Source: a virus. Taken from it: DNA of 62,339 nucleotides. The notes under the pieces are model-generated. The model was not told where the DNA came from and did not search any database. It worked only from the letters and a program-made list of their open reading frames with translations. The stretch covers positions 1 through 62,339 of IMG/VR virus record IMGVR_UViG_3300045806_000066. One strand, 5' to 3'. Made by a program: the position numbers and the translations under genes. Below, in pieces: positions 31,358-38,127 of this stretch (position 1 is its first letter; every line of letters starts with the position of its first letter).

Positions 31358-31879
31358 ATGAGCAAGAGCACGATTAGCCTTATTACTCTTTTTCAGATGT
31401 TTCCCGATGCCGAATCCGCCCGCCTGTACCTCGAATCGCGGCTCTGGGAAAACGGCGTTATCTGCCCACAGTGCAAAGCTACTGAGCGGGTTGGGAAACA
31501 ACCCAAGGTTGGGTTCTATCGCTGCAATGCCTGCACCCTAGATTTTACGATTCGGACTGGTACCATTTTCGAGCGGTCGCACATCCCGCTGCACAAGTGG
31601 CTTTATGCGATGTATCTGCTCGTCACTGCTCGCAAGGGGATTTCCTCTCTGCAACTTGGCAAGGAAATTGGGGTAACTCAGAAATCCGCATGGTTCATGC
31701 TTCAACGCCTCCGCGAAGCGTGCTCCGCGCCCGATAGTATCGACAAACTGCGCGGGATCGTGGAACTTGACGAGTGTTTCATTGGCGGAAAAGAAGCCAA
31801 TAAACACGAGTCCAAAAAGCTCAAGGCTGGCCGTGGATCGGTTGGCAAACACATTACTTACAAGGAGTTGACCGCATGA
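31358..31879 (+). CDS. Truncated IS1595-type transposase (173 aa)
   Basis: The N-terminal zinc ribbon typical of IS1595/ISXO2 transposases is present (CPQCKATERVG ... YRCNACTLDFTIRTGTIFE). A helix-turn-helix region follows (KGISSLQLGKEIGVTQKSAW), then the first catalytic stretch VELDECFIGGKEANKH. The family normally continues after a GRGxxGK motif for another 120-150 residues with the other catalytic acids. Here the frame leaves that motif (GRGSVGK) and ends within nine residues. Its ATGA overlap with the next gene shows it sits in a phage operon. Transposition is not expected; a DNA-binding role is possible. No IS terminal inverted repeats are seen. Confidence 0.8.
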   Translation: MSKSTISLITLFQMFPDAESARLYLESRLWENGVICPQCKATERVGKQPKVGFYRCNACTLDFTIRTGTIFERSHIPLHKWLYAMYLLVTARKGISSLQLGKEIGVTQKSAWFMLQRLREACSAPDSIDKLRGIVELDECFIGGKEANKHESKKLKAGRGSVGKHITYKELTA

Positions 31880-32127
31880 AAAAGAGACAGCTAACTTGTC
31901 GAGACCACGGAGGTAGGGGAATTGACGCGATGAACTGTCCTGAGTGCGCAAAGGAGTTAGACGAGGAACTTGCGGCCTCCGATCAACCCTCCGTTCCTCC
32001 TGAACTAGATCGCATTGCAGACGTGGTGTTGGCCTATAAGCCGAAGCCGAAAACCAAGGCTGCCAAGCGTCGTGTTCGCCGCGATAAACGCGAGGCAAAA
32101 TCTCAGAAAAGCGAGTCATCTATATAA
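31876..32127 (+). CDS. Small protein with Cys pairs and basic tail (83 aa)
   Basis: The product starts MKKRQLTCRDHGGRGIDAMN followed by CPEC, so a small zinc ribbon (C..H..CxxC) is possible. The last 30 residues are Lys/Arg-rich (KPKTKAAKRRVRRDKREAKS), suggesting nucleic-acid binding. Its ATG overlaps the transposase-fragment stop as ATGA. No family is recognised. Confidence 0.6.
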   Translation: MKKRQLTCRDHGGRGIDAMNCPECAKELDEELAASDQPSVPPELDRIADVVLAYKPKPKTKAAKRRVRRDKREAKSQKSESSI

Positions 32128-32155
32128 CTCCCAAACTGAAAGAGGAGGCAATGCC

Positions 32156-32626
32156 GTGAACCTATCCGAACGAGAACTCGCAACAACCTTGGCCGCGCTC
32201 CGCGTGTTTCAGCGGATCATCACCAGCGCGGGCATAACCATCTCACCCGGCGCGCTGTTCGATATGGAGCAGTTCACCGACGTTGAACCGCTCGTGCCGT
32301 CCGCAATCGACGACCTGTGCGAGCGGCTGGTCTGCGAAGGGGGTGTTGGCAAATATGGACATCACCCGGACGCGATGATTGATGTCGAAGTGGAGCTAGA
32401 TCGCTTACAGGGGTTGCTCCGTGAGGCGCACGGTGGACTTATCCGGGCACTCGATTACCGCGCTGTCACCCCTGAAGGTTTATCCATCAAAGCGGACATC
32501 CGAAACGCCCTCGAACGCACTGGGTGTGCGCCTGAAAAGTGGGGTTGTGTCGGCGTCGGTTCGCAGCCGCGCTCCGAACTGTTCGAGCAACTCGCGGGCC
32601 TCGTGCGGCCACCGGAGGGACTGTGA
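32156..32626 (+). CDS. Early protein of unknown function (156 aa)
   Basis: I chose the GTG seven bases after GAGGAGG; an ATG six bases earlier runs into a stop at once. The product is mainly helical (SERELATTLAALRVFQRIIT; VELDRLQGLLREAHGGLIRA). The stop overlaps the next GTG. Function is unknown. Confidence 0.6.
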   Translation: MNLSERELATTLAALRVFQRIITSAGITISPGALFDMEQFTDVEPLVPSAIDDLCERLVCEGGVGKYGHHPDAMIDVEVELDRLQGLLREAHGGLIRALDYRAVTPEGLSIKADIRNALERTGCAPEKWGCVGVGSQPRSELFEQLAGLVRPPEGL

Positions 32627-33003
32627 CCGACCAAACGAGAACATCGCCCGATTCGATGGCCGTCATTGCCGACGACCTGGAGCCACAGGTCGAGATGTGG
32701 GACGATCCTGGTCTTGCGCGTTGTGGTGCAGGTTCGGCCCTTCCATCATCGAAGTTCATCTCCTGCGTGGATGGCTCCGTGACCGTCGAACTGACGGCTG
32801 CGAACCTAATCTACGCCATTCAAGAGGAGTTTTGGGGTGCGCTGGAGACGGACACCACGCCGAAGATTCGCGTCGAGACGTGGGCCGCGAAGAAACTGGA
32901 GCTCGTGGACGGCAAGATTCACCTGACGCTGGTTGTCGATGAGTTCGAGGCTGACGACGTGTGCGACGAACCCGATCCGGACAGGGGGCGCGACGATGAA
33001 TAA
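32623..33003 (+). CDS. Acidic early protein of unknown function (126 aa)
   Basis: The GTG start overlaps the previous stop as GTGA. A mixed alpha/beta domain (NLIYAIQEEFWGALETDTTP; VETWAAKKLELVDGKIHLTL) is followed by a very acidic end (DEFEADDVCDEPDPDRGRDD). Acidic early proteins can act as DNA mimics, but nothing specific shows this. It overlaps the next gene by eight bases. Confidence 0.6.
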   Translation: MTDQTRTSPDSMAVIADDLEPQVEMWDDPGLARCGAGSALPSSKFISCVDGSVTVELTAANLIYAIQEEFWGALETDTTPKIRVETWAAKKLELVDGKIHLTLVVDEFEADDVCDEPDPDRGRDDE

Positions 33004-33154
33004 GATCCTGACGTTCTTCTTCCGTTGCCGCCACGAGCACCGCACATTCCCGCAGACGCGGGACGGCAAAACCACCTGCTGCTGCTTGGACTGCGGCAAG
33101 GAATACATCTATGACTGGCGGGAAATGCGGCTAGTCGAGGACAAGGCCGCGTGA
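32996..33154 (+). CDS. Small zinc-binding-like phage protein (52 aa)
   Basis: The product (MNKILTFFFRCRHEHRTFPQ ... CLDCGKEYIYDWREMRLVED) has C-x-H and CxxC pairs and the CLDCGKEFxYDW signature that I recall in many short phage hypothetical proteins. It overlaps genes on both sides, the last as GTGA. Function is unknown. Confidence 0.65.
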   Translation: MNKILTFFFRCRHEHRTFPQTRDGKTTCCCLDCGKEYIYDWREMRLVEDKAA

Positions 33155-33513
33155 GATTTCCATCTGAACTCGAACAGTGGCGCATCCGTAGCGGTGAGTA
33201 TGCATCTCGCACCGGCAACGACTTCGGCGCGTTCATCGTGCCCGGGCCTTGCGGGCGCGATCTCCGCATCATCGCTTCGCCGGGTTACGCCGACGAGAAT
33301 ATTCCGTGGGAGCATGTCTCGGTGTCACTCCCAAACCGTTGCCCGAACTGGCCGGAAATGTGCTTTGTCAAAGGCTTGTTCTGGGACGATGAGGATACGG
33401 TGATGCAACTTCATCCGCCGAAATCGCAGTACGTTAACACTCACAACTTCTGCCTACACCTGTGGCGTCCGGTCAAGGCCCAGATCCCGATGCCGCCGCT
33501 TGTTGCAGTTTGA
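33151..33513 (+). CDS. DUF7694-like phage protein (120 aa)
   Basis: The C-terminal pattern (WEHVSVSLPNRCPNWPEMCF; VMQLHPPKSQYVNTHNFCLH followed by LWRP) matches a widespread family of phage and prophage proteins called DUF7694, in my recollection. The family has no proven function. The GTG start overlaps the previous stop as GTGA. It is the last gene of the rightward early block and is followed by a strong terminator. Confidence 0.75.
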   Translation: MRFPSELEQWRIRSGEYASRTGNDFGAFIVPGPCGRDLRIIASPGYADENIPWEHVSVSLPNRCPNWPEMCFVKGLFWDDEDTVMQLHPPKSQYVNTHNFCLHLWRPVKAQIPMPPLVAV

Positions 33514-33561
33514 CCATTCAAGGCCGCATAGACGGCGCTGTGCCCAGCTCCTGAACACCTT

Positions 33562-33587
33562 GGCTTCCTTCGGGGAGCCAGATTTTT
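33562..33587 (+). terminator. Intrinsic terminator of the rightward early operon
   Basis: GGCTTCC-TTCG-GGGAGCC is followed by AGATTTTT. The stem has 7 bp with one wobble and a stable TTCG loop. Confidence 0.75.
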
Positions 33588-33597
33588 GCGCAGAAAG

Positions 33598-33621
33598 AAG
33601 GCTCCCATTTCTGAGAGCCTT
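33598..33621 (-). terminator. Terminator-like hairpin of the leftward replication operon
   Basis: AAGGCTC and GAGCCTT form a 7-bp stem. On the minus strand it is followed by CTTTCTG. It lies between the convergent early and replication operons. The remaining bases of this 259-base gap show no gene; frames seen there on the minus strand are Lys/Arg/Ser-rich and lack ribosome-binding sites. Confidence 0.5.
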
Positions 33622-33772
33622 CCCCTTGCTGCGTCGTATGCGGGGCTTTCGGAACTCGTCTCGCGCCTTCGTCTGATCTTCCAGCTTGCCAATCAGGTTC
33701 GCCAATCAGATTGGAACCCGCCACACCGCTCCAGCGTTTGACTCCTCCAGCCCCTTCTGTGGGGTATCTCGT

Positions 33773-34165
33773 TTACGCTGCTTTCTGCCCCATGGCCTTG
33801 TACTGCGACTGGGCCTGGGCGAGCGTGAATATCGGGTTCGCCTGCCGGATGGCGTTGATCTGAGCCCAACGGTTCTTCGCGGCAATCTTGAGTTTGTTCG
33901 ACGCCTTGCGCTTCGGCTTTTGCGCAACGGCCTGCGTCTGCGTACCGGCGGCCGGCAGTGCGGCAGGCTTGGCGGTGCGGCTGGCGCGACGCTTGCCGGT
34001 GCGGGCCGGAACCGATGCCATGCCGTCGTTGATCGTCAGCGTCATCAGCCCGACGCCGGAGCCGAACAGAGTTTGCGATTCGTTGTACAGACGGATGCGG
34101 CGCTCGATGTCTTGCCTCATCGAAGCGAAGCCGAGATGCGTGGATGCCTGTGCGGTCTTAACCAT
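33773..34165 (-). CDS. Basic protein of unknown function (130 aa)
   Basis: The second of two close ATGs is preferred because GGGAGA is six bases upstream of it. The N-terminal third is helical (HLGFASMRQDIERRIRLYNE), the middle is Ala/Thr/Pro-rich and basic, and the C-terminal part (KLKIAAKNRWAQINAIRQAN) is a basic helix. It may bind DNA. It is the last gene of the replication operon. Confidence 0.6.
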   Translation of the reverse strand: MVKTAQASTHLGFASMRQDIERRIRLYNESQTLFGSGVGLMTLTINDGMASVPARTGKRRASRTAKPAALPAAGTQTQAVAQKPKRKASNKLKIAAKNRWAQINAIRQANPIFTLAQAQSQYKAMGQKAA

Positions 34166-34208
34166 TTTCATTCTCCCTTGGTACTTCGCTGAGAATAATA
34201 GCACAGAG

Positions 34209-35030
34209 TTATTCGCATAGGTTGTAGACGCTCATGCAGCTACGGGCCGGGAACATGGGCAACTGATCTTCATCCACGCTCTCGATGTAGCGGAAAATAT
34301 CATTGGCCCAAGGGAAAGTCGCCCCGCTCGCCTCATCTTTCCCCGTGTGGAATCGCGCAGGGCAATCGTCGGGGCTCCAAAAGGATCTGCCAACTTTTGA
34401 TTCCAAGTCAAGAATCCGCTTCTTGAGAAAGTTCCATGCATCGGGATAGCTGCGGATCGCCCGAAGTTCCCGCATGTTTACCATGATGCACGGAAAGCAC
34501 CCGACACGACCGCACCCCATGAGGTAGAGCGGGTTCGGTGCCACTCCATGCTTCTTGGCAATCTCAAAGCACTGCTCCGCCGTCCAGCGCAGTAATGGCC
34601 GTTCGATCCAGTACCCGCCCCCATCGTCAACCCACTGCCGTTCATTCATTTTGGCTCGGCTGGCGGATTCATCGGCGCGGATTCCTTGATAACTGCGGAT
34701 GTCGCCATCGTCGAGTGATTCAAAGTAGCGATGGAGCGGGAAACTCTTCAACTCCTGAGTGCAGAACCGAGCGCGAGCGGAAGGGACACGTTTACGCTTG
34801 ACGCTCATGTCCTCAAAACCTTCGTACTTGTCGCTGGTCACCGTCACCAACGAGCCACAGAGGATGGAATGATTGATTTCCTCGATGTAGGCGTAAGTGA
34901 TCGGGTGCTCCCATTTTGTATCGCAAAAAACTGGAGTCCAGTCCACACCAGGCACGCCGATGTTCTCCCTCATCCAGAGCATGAGAGCTGTTGAATCCTT
35001 GCCGCCCGAAAAACAACCGATGTGTTTCAT
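34209..35030 (-). CDS. PAPS-reductase-family PP-loop protein (273 aa)
   Basis: The start MKHIGCFSGGKDSTALMLWM contains the PP-loop SGGKDS of adenylyl-transferring sulfate/thiolation enzymes. FCTQELKSFPLHRYF and CGRVGCFPC provide Cys residues that resemble the metal or sulfur-handling sites of the phosphoadenosine-phosphosulfate-reductase-like phage proteins and DndC. The catalytic chemistry is probably ATP-dependent activation. Substrates in phages are not settled; sulfur modification of DNA or tRNA is a possibility. The start overlaps the RusA stop as ATGA, so it is translated with a recombination gene. The longer upstream frame is a shadow. Confidence 0.8.
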   Translation of the reverse strand: MKHIGCFSGGKDSTALMLWMRENIGVPGVDWTPVFCDTKWEHPITYAYIEEINHSILCGSLVTVTSDKYEGFEDMSVKRKRVPSARARFCTQELKSFPLHRYFESLDDGDIRSYQGIRADESASRAKMNERQWVDDGGGYWIERPLLRWTAEQCFEIAKKHGVAPNPLYLMGCGRVGCFPCIMVNMRELRAIRSYPDAWNFLKKRILDLESKVGRSFWSPDDCPARFHTGKDEASGATFPWANDIFRYIESVDEDQLPMFPARSCMSVYNLCE

Positions 35031-35437
35031 TCCGGCACCGCCGCTCTCACCGCGATCTCTGTCCTCGGATTCAACCAGTCGCGCCGTACCCGCATGATCC
35101 AATCGCTCACCGCCGCATCGCTGTGGATCACGCCAGCCTCTTTCAGCCCATCCCCGACGCACTTCCAGAGGTTGTCACCGTCGCCCTTTTGCCCCTTGCC
35201 GAAGTAGACCGTCACCTCAAGCTCATAGTGCAACTTGCCGAGTTGCGTGGTCGTCAAACCAGCGCACATAGACTGGCGACGAGCGAACATAGCCACGGCC
35301 GCCTTGTACGCTTTGGCCTCATCAGAGACGAACGTTACCCCGCGCCTGGTCCGCGTCTTGTAGTGATTGACGCTGGGCGGCGTGAGTGGAATCACAAAGC
35401 ACACCTCTTGCACCGCTGCCGCCGTGCCCGCGTTCAT
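35027..35437 (-). CDS. rusA: RusA-like Holliday junction resolvase (136 aa)
   Basis: PLTPPSVNHYKTRTRRG at the N-terminus and GKGQKGDGDNLWKCVGDGLK then EAGVIHSDAAVSD are the two conserved RusA blocks. They include the acidic metal-binding residues of the GDxDNxxK and DDxxV-like segments; here the second reads SDAAV. RusA cuts Holliday junctions as a dimer, useful for resolving replication or recombination intermediates before packaging. Length is standard. ATGA overlaps bind it to both neighbours. Confidence 0.9.
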   Translation of the reverse strand: MNAGTAAAVQEVCFVIPLTPPSVNHYKTRTRRGVTFVSDEAKAYKAAVAMFARRQSMCAGLTTTQLGKLHYELEVTVYFGKGQKGDGDNLWKCVGDGLKEAGVIHSDAAVSDWIMRVRRDWLNPRTEIAVRAAVPE

Positions 35438-35850
35438 GCCGTCACCTTGCGCTCTGCAATCAACTCCACCGCGAGCCGGTAGGTGCAGTCAGAATCGTGT
35501 TCCTCGGCCTTGGAGCCACAACCGTTGCACCACAGGCAATATCCGCAATCGTCTATCGGTGACGGAGCAGCCGCCATCTTCTCCACGATAGCCAGCGCGC
35601 GCATAGCCTGCCCGAGATTAAGCGTCTCTGCCGGTATAAGAATCGGCTGCGGGAGGTGGCAGGCTATCGCGTCCTCGGCCAGCTTTTTAAACGTGTCACG
35701 CTCGAACTGGACTTGCTTCGTCAGTAGGTCGGCAAACTCCGACAACATCTCATCCCTCGGGTTCATAACGATTGCTGGTCCTTTGACTATCAGCCACTCT
35801 CGGGCGATATCAATCGTCTTCTTCGGCTCGATTCTGAACATATCCCTCAT
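35434..35850 (-). CDS. Protein with C-terminal Cys cluster (138 aa)
   Basis: GGAGG five bases upstream picks the ATG reading MRDMFRIEPKK. A helical body (DEMLSEFADLLTKQVQFERD) is followed by CGYCLWCNGCGSKAEEHDSD plus one more Cys, a probable zinc site. It lies between RusA and small unknown genes. Function is unknown. Confidence 0.65.
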   Translation of the reverse strand: MRDMFRIEPKKTIDIAREWLIVKGPAIVMNPRDEMLSEFADLLTKQVQFERDTFKKLAEDAIACHLPQPILIPAETLNLGQAMRALAIVEKMAAAPSPIDDCGYCLWCNGCGSKAEEHDSDCTYRLAVELIAERKVTA

Positions 35851-36011
35851 GCGGCCCTCCGAACTTTGCATATGCAATATCCGCAAGACCGCATCAGGCT
35901 TACCCATTCCTTGATTGATGCCCCACCAGCCGGAAGAACGTCGTACCAGTGATGATCCTGTGGATGCCAGAACCAGAATTTCGCGTTCGGATTTTGAATA
36001 CCCGCCCTCAT
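35847..36011 (-). CDS. Small aromatic-rich protein (54 aa)
   Basis: The product MRAGIQNPNAKFWFWHPQDH then HWYDVLPAGGASIKEWVSLM ends in a short Cys-containing basic tail. Start and stop both overlap neighbours as ATGA, which supports it as a gene. The aromatic core suggests a compact beta domain. Function is unknown. Confidence 0.6.
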   Translation of the reverse strand: MRAGIQNPNAKFWFWHPQDHHWYDVLPAGGASIKEWVSLMRSCGYCICKVRRAA

Positions 36012-36250
36012 GCGGCCGCCTTGGATAGTTCCGCGGCTACCCGGCAATACTCGTGATAGAACGCATCCGGCATCTCCCGCGGCAGCGCATCGTACAGCTC
36101 CGGGTCGGCAGCCTGGAGCGACTCGTTGATGAAGCACCACGCCACGGCGACCAGTACCGCGTGTCCGTACACCTTGAACGACTCGTGGGCCGCCCGCCTG
36201 CCGGCTTCCTGCGCCGCACACTCAAACTGCTTTGGCATCACTTTGCGCAT
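36008..36250 (-). CDS. Small helical protein (80 aa)
   Basis: GGGAGAGCA precedes the ATG. The product is helical with aromatic residues (HESFKVYGHAVLVAVAWCFI then NESLQAADPELYDALPREMP). One moderately hydrophobic helix is present but probably not membrane-spanning. Function is unknown. Confidence 0.6.
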   Translation of the reverse strand: MRKVMPKQFECAAQEAGRRAAHESFKVYGHAVLVAVAWCFINESLQAADPELYDALPREMPDAFYHEYCRVAAELSKAAA

Positions 36251-36261
36251 TGCTCTCCCGC

Positions 36262-36471
36262 TCACGGACCTACCTCCATTTCTCCCGCCTCGCAAGCGGC
36301 GATGATCGGCAGAACCTCGGCACTCCCGCAGTTCAAATGCCGCGGCTTCCCATCCGGCTTCCCGGTCCATCGCTCGGCCCGGCGGATTCTCTCCGAGCAC
36401 CGAACGCAAACCCGACGCTTGGGCTTGCGCTGGATGCCGAAGAAGGCGAGGATGCGGCGCCAAATGATCAC
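36262..36471 (-). CDS. Small basic protein with zinc-binding residues (69 aa)
   Basis: GTG start overlapping the previous stop. The product MIIWRRILAFFGIQRKPKRR then VCVRCSERIRRAERWTGKPD is very basic; CVRC with HLNC could hold zinc. It may bind nucleic acid. Function is unknown. Confidence 0.6.
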   Translation of the reverse strand: MIIWRRILAFFGIQRKPKRRVCVRCSERIRRAERWTGKPDGKPRHLNCGSAEVLPIIAACEAGEMEVGP

Positions 36472-37115
36472 TGGATCTGTCCCGCAGGTGCATTCGTCTT
36501 CCGCCCGAACGTCTTCCGCACCCCTTGCGCGCGCGGGTCTTCGTCCTTGGCTACGGCGTCAGCTACGGCCTCGTCGATGGCCTGCGCTGCTTCGGCGTCT
36601 TCCAGCTTGGGGGCCTCAAGCGGCTGGGGCAACTCGGTTTCCTCGGTTTCGTCCTCAGAGGCTCCCTGAGCGTCCGCTGTGGGCTCAGTGGAGGATTCCA
36701 TCGTTCCAGAGGCTTCCGGCTGCACAGCGTTCGACGGTGCCCCGGCTGCGCTGGCTTCCGGCGCTGGGTCAGGGAAGAGATTGGCCTGCATCTCGTCGCG
36801 AGTCATCTGCTCGGTCTTCACAAACTCGCCTGTGTCCATCCGGTAGATCGACTTGAATCCCACGCTCGGCTCGTGGAGGCTGACCGTGCAGTCGATCATC
36901 CGGTTCTCGCCCTTGCGCTTGACCTGCCCGGCCAGGGTGGACTTCTCGAAGTCGATGCGGTCGAGTTCCTCTTTGAACGCCTTGGCCGTCGTCGCCTTAC
37001 GGTCCTCAACCTCGGTGTACTTCGTGGTGGCGTCGCTGAGTTCCTGGGCCTTCGCCTCAAACTCGTCAACGGTGTACGTAGTGAACAGGCACAGCTTGAT
37101 TTCTGTTGCTCGCAT
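36468..37115 (-). CDS. Coiled-coil protein of the replication operon (215 aa)
   Basis: Residues 15-75 form a charged helical region (DEFEAKAQELSDATTKYTEV; KAFKEELDRIDFEKSTLAGQ). A short domain follows, then a long acidic, Pro/Glu-rich low-complexity tail (about 110-200). It follows the nuclease-like gene by about 20 bases. A DNA-mimic or scaffold role is possible; no family is recognised. Confidence 0.65.
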   Translation of the reverse strand: MRATEIKLCLFTTYTVDEFEAKAQELSDATTKYTEVEDRKATTAKAFKEELDRIDFEKSTLAGQVKRKGENRMIDCTVSLHEPSVGFKSIYRMDTGEFVKTEQMTRDEMQANLFPDPAPEASAAGAPSNAVQPEASGTMESSTEPTADAQGASEDETEETELPQPLEAPKLEDAEAAQAIDEAVADAVAKDEDPRAQGVRKTFGRKTNAPAGQIQ

Positions 37116-37136
37116 GATGATCTCCTTGACTGCCGG

Positions 37137-37973
37137 TTAGAGTTGCGTGGAATTGCCTTTGACCTTCTCCAGTTCGGCGCCAATATTTAACGCTATCTGC
37201 TCCGCCGTCTCTTTCAACCTAGCGAGCGAATCGAGTTGGCGAGTCGCCGCGCCATTCATCACCAAGCGAACAGCATCGCCGATCTTCTCGCCGTTCCATT
37301 TGTTGATATTCACGCCGCTTGCTTTCTCAAACTCCGCTACGGCCGTGGCGAGTTCCTTGGATCTCTCCAGTGAATACTTGTGCTCATTCTCGGCATTTTT
37401 CTTTCCATCCATCATGCCTTGCTGATATCCAGCATCACGCGCAACGGTAAGTTGAGCCTCTCCCGTAATCTGCGCTTGGGCGCTGCGCAGTACGGCGGCG
37501 GTGAATGAGCGATCCAGTGGCTTTAGAAACTCGTTGGTCTTCGCGGGCACCTTGCACCGTAGTCCGCCGCGTTTTGCTGGCACATACAGCCCCCACGTTG
37601 CCGGGAGTTCTCCGGGTTGCACGATGTTCTCGTCCCCGACAGCGAGAAACCAGCGGTCGCAATACTGTGCGATTACGTCGGCCTTCTCTGGGTGCTCAAG
37701 TTCGCGTTTCCAATCCGACCGTGAGACTTTAACCTCGAAGCCAATAACCTCCAAGCCACGCGACGGCCAGAGCGACATCACGAGTACATCGGCGTGACGA
37801 TTGCATTTGAATCCGGTTGAGTTGCCAACTTCCGTAAAAAAAGCGTACACGGCTTTGTCACCATAATGGACACGCAGAGCCTCTACCACTTCAGAGGACT
37901 TTTGTATCCTCGGGCGGTCTTTTCCGGTAACAACCTCGTCCTCAAGTTCTATCGACATTTGATCGTTACTCAT
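37137..37973 (-). CDS. PD-(D/E)XK nuclease-like / MmcB-type protein (278 aa)
   Basis: Residues about 45-125 contain NRHADVLVMSLWPSRGLEVI and GFEVKVSRSDWKRELEHPEK, then AQYCDRWFLAV. This is the D...E-x-K core of MmcB-like DNA-repair nucleases. A long helical, charged C-terminal region (about 185-270) could mediate oligomerisation. The ATG overlapping the 50-aa gene stop as ATGA is chosen. It may process DNA during recombination or act in DNA repair; the catalytic assignment is by motif only. Confidence 0.7.
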   Translation of the reverse strand: MSNDQMSIELEDEVVTGKDRPRIQKSSEVVEALRVHYGDKAVYAFFTEVGNSTGFKCNRHADVLVMSLWPSRGLEVIGFEVKVSRSDWKRELEHPEKADVIAQYCDRWFLAVGDENIVQPGELPATWGLYVPAKRGGLRCKVPAKTNEFLKPLDRSFTAAVLRSAQAQITGEAQLTVARDAGYQQGMMDGKKNAENEHKYSLERSKELATAVAEFEKASGVNINKWNGEKIGDAVRLVMNGAATRQLDSLARLKETAEQIALNIGAELEKVKGNSTQL

Positions 37974-38122
37974 CTCGCCCTCATCCATTCCGCCCGGAGT
38001 TCGGCCAGCGCCAGTTGCGCGTCCTGCAGAATCGTGTCAACGTCGGCGTCCGGAGCCTGACAGCGCGCGGTTATTTCGTCCATGATGGCGATGATTCGAC
38101 GGCGTAACTCTTTGTTGTCCAT
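37970..38122 (-). CDS. Small helical protein (50 aa)
   Basis: The product MDNKELRRRIIAIMDEITAR then CQAPDADVDTILQDAQLALA is helical throughout. It begins five bases after the DnaB stop and its stop overlaps the next start as ATGA. Small helical proteins next to DnaB-type helicases sometimes act as loaders or modulators; no evidence here beyond place. Confidence 0.6.
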   Translation of the reverse strand: MDNKELRRRIIAIMDEITARCQAPDADVDTILQDAQLALAELRAEWMRAR

Positions 38123-38127
38123 CTCGG

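Noticed and set aside
31358-31879. Complete insertion sequence
   Set aside because: Only the N-terminal part of the transposase is present, no terminal inverted repeats or target duplications were found, and the gene overlaps a phage gene.
28851-33513. Lysogeny module (integrase, CI-type repressor)
   Set aside because: No tyrosine or serine recombinase and no CI-like protein are visible anywhere in the genome; the small HTH, Fis-like and RHH proteins alone do not show lysogeny.
33441-33724. Three overlapping minus-strand frames between the convergent operons
   Set aside because: They are Lys/Arg/Ser-rich without ribosome-binding sites and overlap terminator hairpins; no protein-like segment is seen.
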